This document shows, one piece after another, positions 34,501 through 46,322 of a stretch of 64,000 nucleotides of DNA. The translations under genes and the position numbers were made by a program. This DNA comes from Sipunculus nudus (taxonomy: Eukaryota; Annelida; Sipuncula; Golfingiida; Sipunculidae), in the NCBI GenBank assembly GCA_026874595.1, contig CM049306.1, positions 33,186,019 to 33,250,018 of the forward strand. Reading direction: 5' to 3'. Numbering within the stretch: position 1 is the stretch's first letter; every line of letters begins with the position of its first letter. The notes under the pieces were generated by a model. That model was not told the DNA's origin and did no database searches. It saw only the letters and a program-made list of their open reading frames with translations.

Positions 34501-36585
34501 TACTACAAATATGTGGACAGATTTGGAGTGCAGAAAATCTCTGAAATTTACATTTATCATCACTGTAACATAATTGACAAGTATAGTCAACTTTGAAATC
34601 CTGTGTCATAAGCATTACTACAAACAAGATGTGGGCCTATCCTTTTACATCAAAGAATGAAAATAACAGAAAGGTATGATAGTACTTCCACTGAAAAATA
34701 GGAAAATTACCTTGGTCATATTTAATAGTCAGGAAACTGATGAGGGTGCGAGCTGTGATCTACTTTTGACCAATGATTACACAAGCTCTAAGACTAGACT
34801 GTCCTAATGCCCTGAAAATAAGTAAATATAGTCACCTTGTGTCCTAGACCAGAAGCTGGGTCCCTGCTAAATTATACTTGGCTGATTAATGTTCCTGATT
34901 TACTTGATATTCCAGGAATTTAATTTTCCAATTTTTCATAACAATTTCAGCTAAATGGAGAGAGGACATTTGCCTGGGGAAAAAACTCTAATTGGTTGTC
35001 CGGAATCCTCATTTGACCCAATTTGTTAGAAGAATTATATGTTAAGTACAGCAGAAGTAAAACAATCATTTCATAATTCTTCACTGAAGAAACTAATTAT
35101 AACATTTTTTTCCCCGCATGAATTTTCCTTTTTGTGAGAAAAGTATGGAAGTTAATGCTGAAAGGGAATCCTCTTCATGTCTAAGAATACAATAAACTTG
35201 AATGAATTGGTTCAGCATTTTGAGGTTATTTGACAAGATGGTAATTTTATGTGTATTTTTTCAGTTGAATCATTTGATTGGCTAAATCAGGTTTTTTTTA
35301 TCCAATCAAATAACTAGCACAGAACATGCATATGAGTAGCGCCATCAGTAAGAAAATCACAGAAATGAACCAAAACTTATCTGTCATCATGTATTCATGA
35401 CAATGCACAGGATCCCAATCTGACCTTAAAAAAGGAACTTCAACCACTAAAATTAAACTAAAGGTAGCACAGTATTGGCATGGTGGTGAGTTCCTGAGTT
35501 TGTTGCATGTGACAAACCATTATATATATATATAAACATTCACCAAATGGTGCACGACCTTCAGTCACACTCCATATATTAAATATTCAATGGACTGTAG
35601 GCTGTTTTAGGCATTTTTGTAACCTCAAGGCATGTTGCCAACCTTCAAAACAACATGGCAAATGGGACTAAAATGACATGTGATATCACAATAACACAAA
35701 TCATACTGTTCCGATCGGCTCAGGATATGAGAAACAAAAAATTTAATGGTATGCTATATTCAAATTTAGATTTTAAAGCAGTTTTCCTTCTTATCAATTA
35801 CCCATGGCACTGCAATGACTATATTAATCTGGCAATGAAGATATTTACTAACTGATTGGTCTGACTGGCAATATGGGATCACTGATCCTTAATGTTGAAC
35901 TGGCTTCTAAAATAACTCATGAAATAACCTACTAGGGGAACCTATGAAGTATGGTGTATTTCCATGAAGACTGCCATTGCCTTGGAGTTACAAATAATTT
36001 CACAAAGGCTGCATATGTGACAAAGCAGATGCCACCTACATCAAGAAAAAAAATATCTGCCAGTAATGTACTTACATTATAAAAATACAGCATTGTATTT
36101 TCTAAAGGGTAGTATGTTAAAAATTACACAGTACAAATACAATGGTACTCATTAGAAAGGAGTATGTGTATCATAAACTGTCCAGATCTCAAATCATAAG
36201 ATCACAAATGATCCTGAATGGCCATCATTCAATGGCTTGGTATCAGCAATGACGTTATGATTATCAAATACACCTGTCTTTTCGCAGTGTTAAGGTGTCT
36301 GCCATACTCATGGGTATCCACCATTGCATGGTATTAAGCCACCCGTTTTCGTTAAAATTTGGCTTCTGTGGCTCTTGGCATGTGCCATGCATATCTGTAA
36401 CCTCGCTAACCATAACCAAATTTGACTAATGAACTCGCTAACGAAACCATATGTAAACAATAAGGAAGGAAAAAATTCAATGATTACAGCAACAGACAAC
36501 ACAGCTGATTTTCATTCTGTATATGTCACAAAATTAAAGGCAATCATGACAAATATACTCAATCCACCAACAATATACCTTAAAA

Positions 36586-36959
36586 AGAGTTGGGCGATAT
36601 GTTTAATTTTGAAAATATTAATATCTGTTCTGTAAACTACTTAATACAAGCCCTACCCTAATAAAGGCCCCCTCTCAATATCCTGACAAACTGTTTACTG
36701 TAAGCAATCAAATGTAGCAATTCTTTTAAGTCATAATTGATCACATTATTCAAATAATCTGTACAAATGGAGACCACAAGTTTACACAGGATTTGAACTT
36801 GACGTTGTGACAAATCTGGCAGGACATCACTTAGTTCGCCAGTCGTTCAGATCAGACTTTTAGAGACTTGACAAAAATAAGAAAATTGAGGTTCTAAAGG
36901 GGGCAGGGGATGAGAAACAAAGTTGCGCACCTGGGGCACTTATTAAGTTTAATACATTA

Positions 36960-37017
<58 letters not shown>

Positions 37018-37276
37018 GTTTGTTTGTGAATGACAAGCAGATATAGAAAAAAAAATTGCATAAACACATTCTTAATCAAAGTTTAACACAACTGGGAATA
37101 TTTTTAAATAAAACAAAGTAACTGACTGACAGCCAGAAGTGAAGAAAGACACAAGCTTGCAGTTGCACCTACATTATTCCCGAAATATCATATCATCATA
37201 CCATAAGAGATGAATATATATCATAAATTTTAAATACTGCGATACAACCATGATAAAGGTATATCGCCCAACTCTA
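36586..37276 (+). mobile_element. hAT-like non-autonomous element 2
   Basis: Inverted ends AGAGTTGGGCGATAT (from 36587) and ATATCGCCCAACTCT (to 37275) match perfectly over 15 bases. No clear 8-bp target duplication is left. A (TA)n tract lies at 36963-37017, as in the element at 23905, whose ends also contain the GCGATAT word. No transposase is encoded. Confidence 0.7.
36963..37017. repeat. (TA)n microsatellite inside hAT-like element
   Basis: About 50 bases of pure TA inside the element at 36586-37276. Confidence 0.95.
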
Positions 37277-37902
37277 ATCCAACTATGTAATTAGTGACCT
37301 TCCGTAATCCATGGCACAAGGCAGGACAAATATATTTTATCTACATAATAATTAAGTCCAAGCCAAAATTTTGGCAAACAATTATCCTGTCTGAAGTTAC
37401 CATTAAAGCTTACAGCTGAAGTGCAGAACATGAAAAACTACCAATCAACAACATAACTAACAAAAAAAAGGATGTAAATAAGCACGATGAGGGCACTTAG
37501 TGCTGGCTATACATTGAGAAAACGATAACAAACTGTACATGAACATAGAAGAGTATGGCACACAAGAGATTGGGCAAATCTCTACACGTCACTCAAAACT
37601 ACTTGGGCTTCCTGTGTTTGAACAAGCTCTCAGACTCTAGTTAATATAACAAGCATCCTGGGAGAATAGGGGGAGTTACCCTTGTGAAGCCAAGCTTGGC
37701 TGGCTATTTGTGAGTGTGTGGACCCACAAGAACGTTGCTTTCGACAGCTGCTGTAGTAACATGTCCTAGACAGTTTTCCGTATTCCACTAGCTCTGTAAG
37801 CTGGACACGCTCAAACAGGAATGGGCACCAAATGCACCAAAATATATGTTCTCATATGTACACAGGCCGTGACGGCAATGTTGCTGGCTTTGTCTGACAA
37901 TA

Positions 37903-38680
37903 TTAGGTCCTGATATCCAAAACCTCTTGCATGAGGGGCTGGATGCTGCATGGGTTAATTTTCAGGAGGACCTGTGAGTGTTCCTCGTTCAGATTACGAA
38001 TGTCTGTTAATTTCATGAGCAGGCGTGGGTACAATGCTCGTGCCTGCCCTGACGGATAAACGGACTCCAGGTACTTCTTCAGCAGCATTGAGTACTTCTC
38101 CTGTTCCTGCGTAACCAGATCCTTACTGACCAGGTTCGGCCGATCAGGAGAAAAAAGTGATATAACCAATAACAATATCAAAGTCTTTTGGTCTGCCTGC
38201 AGATCCAGGGCTAATGATTTCACAAAAGTCATGTGGTCCTCGAACAAGCCTCCCTCTGCTCGCTGTAGCTGCTCCAACTTCATGGCATGGCTGTCTTCCT
38301 TATCGAAAGGATCCAAGAAGTGCTGCTTCTCCTTATCAAATGTTATCACAGACCTTAGAATTAACAGCTCGATGCTTCCTCCTTTTAACAAGGCTATTTG
38401 GTCTGGCTGATCCAAGGATGTAAAGGATCTCACCTTCTTAGCCATCCCGATAACACGCCGTACGCTTATCTCAGCGATGTTCACTAAATCCGACATGTTG
38501 CTGGCGTTGTCTCGTGACATCTCTTCCTCCATGTTGATTTCCAGCGAGCCGCAGTAAGCTTTGTATAGTTCCTCCACCTCCATGGCATCTTCGTGGCTGA
38601 GCGGATGAACGAGTGAGCTTGATGTCACTGGCTGGGTAGTCGGGGTATACACTCCATGTCTCTCTAGCTCCCTAACCACC
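37903..38680 (-). CDS. HR96: HR96-like receptor last exon: hinge and ligand-binding domain
   Basis: The acceptor is CCTTTTACAG before 38680; the first base completes the Arg codon. One exon encodes 258 residues to TAA-type termination at 37905-37903. Helix 3 to 5 carry [20 protein letters not shown] and [19 protein letters not shown] later part reads [20 protein letters not shown], as in VDR/HR96. The AF-2 core LMQEVL is intact, so an activating ligand-binding domain is expected. Confidence 0.95.
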
Positions 38681-41600
38681 CTGTAAAAGGGAATCAATAT
38701 AAGTGTCTGATATTGCAAGTATTATATTTAACATTACCCCGGAAATAACTTAAAATACCTAATACTGCATATTACTGCCCCCACCAGGAGGGAATGTGTT
38801 CATCCCTGTTTGTGTGATTTTGTATGTTTGTTCACAACCTAACTCACACAATCATGCAGCATTTATAAGATTTTTATGTGGATCTGGCACATGATCCAGA
38901 TTCAGGAATGTCATCAAGGAATATCACAAATGTACAGTCACTTATACAACAGTGAACCTGCGAATACGAGCCAAATTAGTGAAATAAAACATGGTTTTGG
39001 GAGCATCCCACAATACAGAACCCCACATGGCAGAGGCTTGCATTCCTCAGCATGAAGATTAAGTTTACCATGTGATTACAGTCAGTTCTGTGTGCCAGCA
39101 AGAAATATGAAGGAGTATCATTGCTTTTAGTTAAATGTGACTTATTATTGAAGGAACAGAGTTTAAAATCTGGCGTAAATCTCCATCTTAAAAGATTTGA
39201 ATACCCAAATGCCTGTGTTTCCCAGAACACAAAGTTGCAGGAGGGTCCAGATGGCTGTAACCACATCATTCATAGACATCACCACAGAGCACAGGGAACA
39301 TGCAGATGTATTTACAAATATAAAAGCATCACACGAAAGAATGCAAGAGAAGAAAGTTCAAGAAACACATGACTTCACTAGCATGAAAGACAACAGGTTT
39401 TGTCAAAGAATGACATTTGAGTAGTCACAATAATGACACTAAGTTATGCTGTTCAAAGGAACCAAAGCACCTAGGAAAGATCTTGTATAAAGTGTCAGGC
39501 TTTCCTGGTCTTGTTAAAACTGAATCAGTTGACAATGAGGTTTCCGTGTTTTTCCCACTTTTTAGAACACAGATCCCTGGACACAAAACCTTAGACAGCT
39601 TTTAAGATTTCAAGGACTAAATTTCAGGGACTTTTTTTTCCATTTTCTGAAACACCCCTGTACCTTCTTTATCATGCCATAAATTTGTCTCTGAACCATA
39701 TATTTCCATAGTTTACAGGGTGAGAAAAAAGTGGGCGTATAACAATGCACTAAATAATCATTACATTGAATTTCAACCCCAAGATTAAATTGCAATTGAT
39801 TCTTAACCTCCAAATCCATTTGTTTTATTATATCTTTACCACCCACAACCACTCAGAGAGCTGTCAATTTTGCAGAGCATGCTGGGACATTGAGACCATT
39901 TATTGTGCTTGTGCTCAAGGTCTAGTTTCAACGCTCGCCAGTTAATCTCTCCACTGGTATAGAAACAAAAATAGCAGCCATAAACAGAGCACAAGGTACA
40001 CTGTTACTTTTCTTACTAAAATTAACTAACAATCCACTGTAGTAAAATTTTTGTTTTTACTTAAAAGAAAGTCTGAAATGTGCAACATAAGTTATAATTA
40101 AATCAAGAATCGAAATTAAGAAATCGATGAAATGAAGTGATTCAAAGGCCCCTCACAATCAACAGGCCAATGAAAAAGTAATATTGATACATGAAAAGTC
40201 AATAAGGAGGGGGGGGGGCATACATTCCCAAATATTATTCTAAGCTATCATGGGGCCTTATTTCTGCCCCTTACTCTCTGAAAATTTTGTGATATTTACA
40301 TGTAAGTCGCTCTTCATTGCTTTAAAACCTCCCTTAACCTATTAAACAGTACAAAAATAATTCCCATGTCAAGCATAAAAGGCTCCTAAAATAATTCCTG
40401 ATTTCTAATGTAGTGGTCATGCTATACATGTTCTGTTACTATTTCCAACTTTCACCATGAGGGCCACAAATGATCTGATCAATGACAGCTTGGAAACATG
40501 GCTCTGAAAAAGTTTGTAACCTACAATACTCTTTGTCCTGTGACAACTCCAGGGCGGCAATATCTAGCAAACCGTGCTCCTGAATGCAAAGGTTAAGTAG
40601 TAGCTTTTATACCACGAAACAATGTTTTTTGATAGTTCCCTGATGATATGATACCTCAAACAATACGTAAAAGGTATATTATTGTTTTATTTCAAAGCCA
40701 GTTTTCTTCCTTATTTACAGAAATATAACCAAATTTCATCTCACAGAAATTACTTCAAAAGCATCAATAAAATATATTTCCAACTGTTAGCCAATCAAAC
40801 GCCATTCTATCTTTGATGTCTTATGATGTTTCCGCTTACATGCCTGTAATGGCACTAAGGGACATTTACTAAATGTTGATCATCAATTTCCATCAGATGG
40901 GGAAATATGAACATGTATAACGATACAGGGGTATCGCATCACACTGATATCATGTCTGTGTGTCATAAGGTATACTTGCACCAGAGTATATATGTTATTA
41001 ATAACAGTCCATGCAAGTGTGTACATTTGAAGGTGAACACTGACACCAAATTTCGATTATTCACCTGTTCTCTTCGATTTTTTTCCTCTTTGCTGCCTTT
41101 TCCTCCTCTGTCAAAATGTATTCTTTCCTCATGCCAATCTCAAAACATTTCTTCAAACGGCAGCGTTTGCAGAATCTTCTGTTAGATATATCCATCTTAC
41201 ACTTTTCATCGTATGGACATTTGAAGTACTCCTGCAAAATCAAAATAGATCTTAGTCTTATGAACATATTTGAATATGTGCAAATTTTGCTGAGAATAAA
41301 ACTCTTTTTTTTTTAAAGTAACATTCACCTTTTAAATGCTATCTTATCCTAAGCTACGTGTGTCCGTAAAATGCTGCAAAATATAACTGCAACATTACCT
41401 ACAAGCTATATGTTAATCATAGGAATTAAATTCTGCATACGACATGAGATAAAATATTTCATGAACATATACTTTATACATGGATTAGAAAATTTAAAAA
41501 AGATTGTTGGGTATTATTGACATTAAGTTGGCATTTAGATGTTATAATGAGTTGGATCAAAGTTTTGGCTATGACCTTGGTTTGGCTAGACTGCAAATCC

Positions 41601-44600
41601 TTTATTTTGTTATTGATTGGTAATCAGGATTTAGGCCAGACTGAATCCTATTTGTATCTGGTCTGGACAAATCGACCAGGATTCAGTCCAGCCGAGATCC
41701 TGATCAGGATTAGTCCAGACTGATTGGTCCTGATCAGGATGTGGGCCTTGACACATACATGTACACAGGTGTATGGGTTTTAATATCCCATTTAGGTTAG
41801 GCCCTCATCACCTGTGGCAGAAACAGATAGTTAGTCAACATCCTGTTCTGATTTATCAGTAAGCCACTATCTGCCCCTGGACAGCTTCAGTGACACAAGT
41901 CATTACATCAGGTGACAGAGTCAGTCATAATTCAGGTATCATATTCATGCTAAACCAGCGGGAAGAATAAACATGGACCGGGCCAGTCTAGGACCTCTTA
42001 TTACACCATACAGGTTTTTCAATGTGACATGATGTAAACTATCTGACTGACAAACAGGTCAAACTAAATCTGATCCCTGTCTGTGTGCAACTATTACCAT
42101 GACTTTTATTTTGATAGTTGCTTTATATGCGGTTATGCTGAAAGTGCACAAGAAACTATGTGAATATGCAAATCCAACAGAATCCAAAGCTGCAAATGCT
42201 CAGAAACCATTCTAACGTAATTAACATGAATATAACATAACTGTGTGATATCTTTCATGGAGTACTTTATTATGACATGTGCTTATTTGGAGATCAGCAA
42301 CTACTTTACAAGACATTAATGTAATTACAAATGCTCTAAGCACTTATTCTATTGAAATAAATCTTGAGACCTTGGATATGAGAAAAAAATAAAACAAACA
42401 TGTTATATGTTGAAAGGGATAGGAAATTTGTGTACAAATAGCAGATGGTTTATTTTCCTCTCAGAGAAAATATTTCCTGTGCATCCTAGGATAAAGACAC
42501 GTGTCTACGCTTCAAAAGCTCAAAATAATTTCTCCAGAGAAAGTGGGTTATGCTGACCTTATTTGGGTGCATTAAAGTGAATTTATAACCAAGACCTGTC
42601 TCTAAAATTATGATGACCAGCAAGTCCTCTCATGAAACCATTATACAATTACGCACTAATGCGCAGCCCGGTGGACAGCCCAGTGGACAGACATAAAGAT
42701 GACCATACATTAATCACTACATTGGAGGATGACTTAAATCTATAATAAGCTGAGCTGAAAATCAATGATAACCTTGACCACTAATTAAAAGCAGGGACGT
42801 GGCACATGATTTAACATTCACAGGTTATGCTGTGACTTACTACTCTTCATTTTAATCATGATCCTCTTTTCCTCAATTTTCATTCAATTTGCAAAGTGAT
42901 GTTATATAGTTACTGACCTTAATTTGTCTAATGTCAAATCTGAAGTTTGCAGACCTAACATTTACAAATGCTGATATTAGGAAGATCTGGTTGCTAGATA
43001 TTTTATTTAAATTATATGTTAAAACAAGGGACCTATGGGTCACGACGCTCAGCTGTTATATATGATAAAATAATATTATTTAGAAATGAGGCACATGCTG
43101 GTTTTGTGTGGTAATAAATATAAGCTGTAATATGAGTTGTTGTTGTTTAGCTTATGTATGAATTTGATAGTACCTTTGGAGACAGGGAAGAGGATTGATT
43201 TCATTTATTTTATTAACAAATGGAGTACTATTGTCACACAGATTTTGACTTGGCAATATAACTTATAAGCAGAATATATAATATAAGGGTTTAACTATTA
43301 ATTAAAAAAAATTACAAATATTGTCCCAAATATAATTTTTATTAAAAATAATAAGAGAATCATATGATTTTTTAAAATGAAATATAACTGAAATGATTAT
43401 TAAAATAATATTAAAGAATATATTCATGAATGCATTCATGAATACATTTTGAAAGTATTTGCACTGGTATTCATATACTTTCATTTTTACCTGAATTCCC
43501 ATTCTTTATGCAAGAAATTTTATAATGGAGTACATAATCATATTAGTATTTAAATACAATTACAAAGTATTCGCACCATGTCTGGTATTTATTCAGTTTT
43601 CACCAAACAATGATGTTGAGAATCCAGAATATACAAAATTCACACATTTAAATAATGATCATAAGTACCTGGTTTTATGGCTTTTATTTATATCAAAAAA
43701 TAACTGTAATAAATTCATTTTGGACTAATTTCACATCAATGTACACACTAGACACAGTAGGAATCTAGATTAATATTATCAACTGCATCTTTGTCTATCA
43801 TTAATTTCCATCATATGACCCCTAATGATTAGTAATGAATGATATGATTTACTTCTTTATCATTAAAATTGAACTGAAAAATACCATAGGTGACTGCATG
43901 GTGTTATTTGGAATACGTGACATTCTATCCATCGATACAAGATTCTTATATCATCAGTAACTGCAAGTTAATTTCCTGTTATAATAAACTAACAAATTCC
44001 TTTTCTAATTTTTATTAATTTTTTATTAAAAACCAATAAAAATTTATTAATTTATTGTTTATTGTATGTAGTTGGTTAAAACTACTAGATGAGTTGGGTT
44101 GGACACCTGGATCAACTGTGGCTGGCCATAAGCTGCCTGGATTCCCTGTATGCCTCGCCTCAAGCATGCATAATTTGCTGAAAGTTCAACAAGGTCAACA
44201 TACAGGTGACTCAAGAGGGGCTGGAGAGAGCCAAAGTCTGACAGGGTCTCATAAAAACATTAATAAAAGCTACAATTTTTGGGCAATTTCTTTCAGCTTT
44301 CTAAACTTAAAAGCTGAAATCCTTATGTGTGCATGATATGAAAATTATATCAACAGTGCTCACAGGAAACAAACGTGCCATGGTCAAAGTTGGGCAAAAT
44401 TTAAGTTACTAATTTTACATTTATACTAATAACTTATACAATTTGAAAAATTCATAACTAATTTTGCGTATTCAATTGAATCTTGATTAAATAATGTTAC
44501 ATCCCTGACAAAAAATCTCTAGCTTCAGCAATCCCCTTGTTAAGGGAGTAAATATATTTCTTGATTTTTTACAAAGTGCATTATGTTTGGGCCCATAACT

Positions 44601-46322
44601 TAAAACAATTACGCAATACTGACATCATTCTGGCATGTGCATAGAGAATGAAAAATATGTATATTATTTATGATTAAAGTCAGATCAGTGGTTTTGATAT
44701 TAGGCAGTCTTGAAGTGTAACAATGGGTTTTTAATGGAAAAATGAGGTTTTTCATTAATATCTTGAAGGTATTAAGTCCTAGTGACCAAATTCTTGGCAT
44801 GGTAGGGGATTTTGGAGACATCTAGCTGTATGCCGAATTTAAGGAACTAAGAGCTGAAGCTGGGGAGCTGAGCTCTTGCAAACTGCATAACACTAGCTTG
44901 ATGTATACAATATGTTACATGGTGCTTGAAAACTTGAATAAAATCTACAGTTTTTGGTCAACTGGTTTCAAATTTTTGGTGTTAACAGTTGAAAAGGTAA
45001 CAAAAACATGCTGTGAAAATTAAATCCACAATACTTTCAGAAAAAAAACGTGCCATGGTCAAAGTTGGGCAAAATTTAAGGTACCAATTTTTTATTTTTA
45101 TTAATATTTTAAAAAATTTAAAAGATTTTCATCTAATTTTGGGTATACAATTTAATTTTGATTAATTAAAGTTATATTACTGGAAAAAAGGTCCATAGCT
45201 TTAACATGTTTTGTGTTAAGTGATCAAATATCTTTCCTGATTTTTTACAAAATGGATTATGTTTGGGTCCATAACTTTTTTAAATTATATAATACAGACA
45301 TATTTTCTTGAATGTACATAGGAACTATAAAGAGGAATATTTATGGTAAATATGAGGAAAAACAGATGAGTGGTTTTGATATTAGGCAGTCCTGAAGTGT
45401 GAAAATAGGTTTTTAATAAAAAATTGAGGTTTTTCCTTAATTTCTCAAAGGAACGAAGTCGAAAAGACCCAGTTTTCGGCTTGGTAGGAGATCTTGGGGA
45501 CATCTAACATTATGCCGGATTTTGGATTCCTAGGTCTTACGGTTTCAAAACGTGCCACATCTACGGACGGACGGACGGACGGACGGACGGACGGACGGAC
45601 AGACGGACGGACGACGGACAATGGACCACGACTATAGCTCAGATGACTTATAGTCAGCTGAGCTAAAAACTATTTTTAACAATGTGTAAAATATAAATTT
45701 AAGGATATAATAGCATGGAAAAGAGTAGCACTAGCTTGGACTTAAAATTTAATGTCATGGAAAGATAAAGTTTAATTACCGGTAAGCAGGCATGAGAGAA
45801 ATAATGAGAAATTGCTTCAGTCCTGTTAAATACCTGAGGCAGAAAAGCCTAATGCGCATTTGCAGTAAAATGTGTAGTTGGAATCTAAGCGTTATTGATT
45901 ATACCCTCAGTAATATGAGACCTGGATTTTTAAGATGATTTTATGGCTATAAAATGAAAACAAATTACCAAGCCTTTGGGAGCATTTCTCCGGAAGAACG
46001 CTTTACAGGATTCACAAGAGATGGCGTCGAAATTGTAACCCAAGGCTCTGTCCCCACACACACCACAAATTTTGTCTTCCTTTTGCTTGCGTGCACGACC
46101 TCCACTGCCTGTCGAGCCCCCTGGTGACACTTCGCCGCTCATACCAGGTGGTGTCGGCATGTTACCATAGTCTATGCCGTCAACCTCCATTTTGATTTCT
46201 ATCGGGGATAGGGTGGTCACCCCTGACGACAGGGCGGACATCCCTGAAGGCAGTGTTCCCATGCTGGAAGTATTCATCATCTCCATGGTGACCATGTAGC
46301 GGTGTTGGTCCGCACTCCTCAC
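37903..46322 (-). CDS. HR96: Nuclear receptor, NR1I/NR1J (HR96) group
   Basis: Minus-strand join 46322-45969, 41231-41065, 38680-37903; phases close exactly (0, then 2+1). Starting from ATG at 46295-46293 it gives about 423 residues. Nuclear receptors of this group are ligand-regulated transcription factors acting in the nucleus, linked in other animals to xenobiotic, sterol and lipid responses. Seen in order: an A/B region rich in Met, Ser and Gly with IKMEVD; a C4 zinc finger [28 protein letters not shown] with P-box ESCKA (residues split here only by description); a second finger (KCPYDEKC ... [10 protein letters not shown]); a short hinge; and a ligand-binding domain with the signature [14 protein letters not shown] and an AF-2 helix PLMQEVLDI near the C-terminus. 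The ESCKA P-box is known from Drosophila HR96 and nematode DAF-12/NHR-8. The exon at 46322 begins at an acceptor, so a 5' exon must exist upstream; whether it adds coding sequence is unknown. Confidence 0.9.
38681..41064 (-). other. HR96-like receptor intron
   Basis: A 2.4-kb intron of AT-rich sequence with one G run near 40210. No coding exon was seen, and the flanking phases fit direct joining. An extra hinge exon of length divisible by three cannot be excluded. Confidence 0.7.
41065..41231 (-). CDS. HR96: HR96-like receptor exon: second zinc finger and hinge start
   Basis: The acceptor is TTTTGCAG before 41231 and the donor GTGAAT follows 41065. It encodes [20 protein letters not shown] and then [20 protein letters not shown], with the four Cys of finger 2 and the basic C-terminal extension. 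It then encodes [15 protein letters not shown] and two bases of Arg. Confidence 0.95.
41617..41755. repeat. Cluster of palindromic CTGATCAGGAT / CCAGACTGAATCC words
   Basis: ATCCTGATCAGGAT (a perfect 14-bp palindrome) lies near 41696-41709, with CCTGATCAGGAT again near 41729 and AATCAGGATT near 41622. They are interleaved with CCAGACTGAATCC and AGGATTCAGTCCAG in both orientations. It is similar in style to 58250-58470. Confidence 0.6.
44230..45664 (-). mobile_element. Tandem-core element family H1, copy c (two cores)
   Basis: Read on the - strand: hairpin at 45664-45636, then the (GTCC)n run, then two cores of about 675 bp in tandem. Core landmarks are GTGCCATGGTCAAAGTTGGG near 44376 and 45051, and ATTAGGCAGTC(T/C)TGAAGTGT near 44700 and 45382. 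It is the reverse complement of copy a at 6099, which has one core. It is intronic in the receptor gene and no protein is encoded. Confidence 0.8.
45563..45619. repeat. (ACGG)n microsatellite
   Basis: About 12 units of GGAC with two interruptions, located between the hairpin and core of the H1 element. The other H1 copies have short degenerate versions at the same place. Confidence 0.95.
45969..46322 (-). CDS. HR96: HR96-like receptor exon: A/B region and first zinc finger
   Basis: The acceptor is TTTTTTCCAG before 46322 and the donor GTAATT follows 45969. The reading frame stays open from the acceptor, but the first Met inside is at 46295 ([18 protein letters not shown]). The exon ends after NAPKGL, between the two zinc fingers, a common intron site in nuclear receptors. 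It contains the four Cys of finger 1 and the ESCKA P-box. Confidence 0.9.

Larger units (their letters stand above)
31260..37902 (-). other. Region 3' of the nuclear receptor gene (possible long 3' UTR)
   Basis: This follows the receptor stop codon on the - strand. It is mostly unique AT-rich sequence and unusually free of recognisable repeats from about 31.7 to 36.5 kb, which would fit a long 3' UTR. Several minus-strand AATAAA words occur (for example complementary to 32096-32101 and 34099-34104), so the cleavage site cannot be chosen. A plus-strand open frame of 129 codons at 33359-33748 has no recognisable domain or splice support. Confidence 0.45.
41232..45968 (-). other. HR96-like receptor intron between the two zinc-finger exons
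   Basis: A 4.7-kb intron. It contains the palindromic word cluster at 41617-41750 and the H1 tandem-core element at 44230-45664; the rest is AT-rich and unremarkable. Confidence 0.75.
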
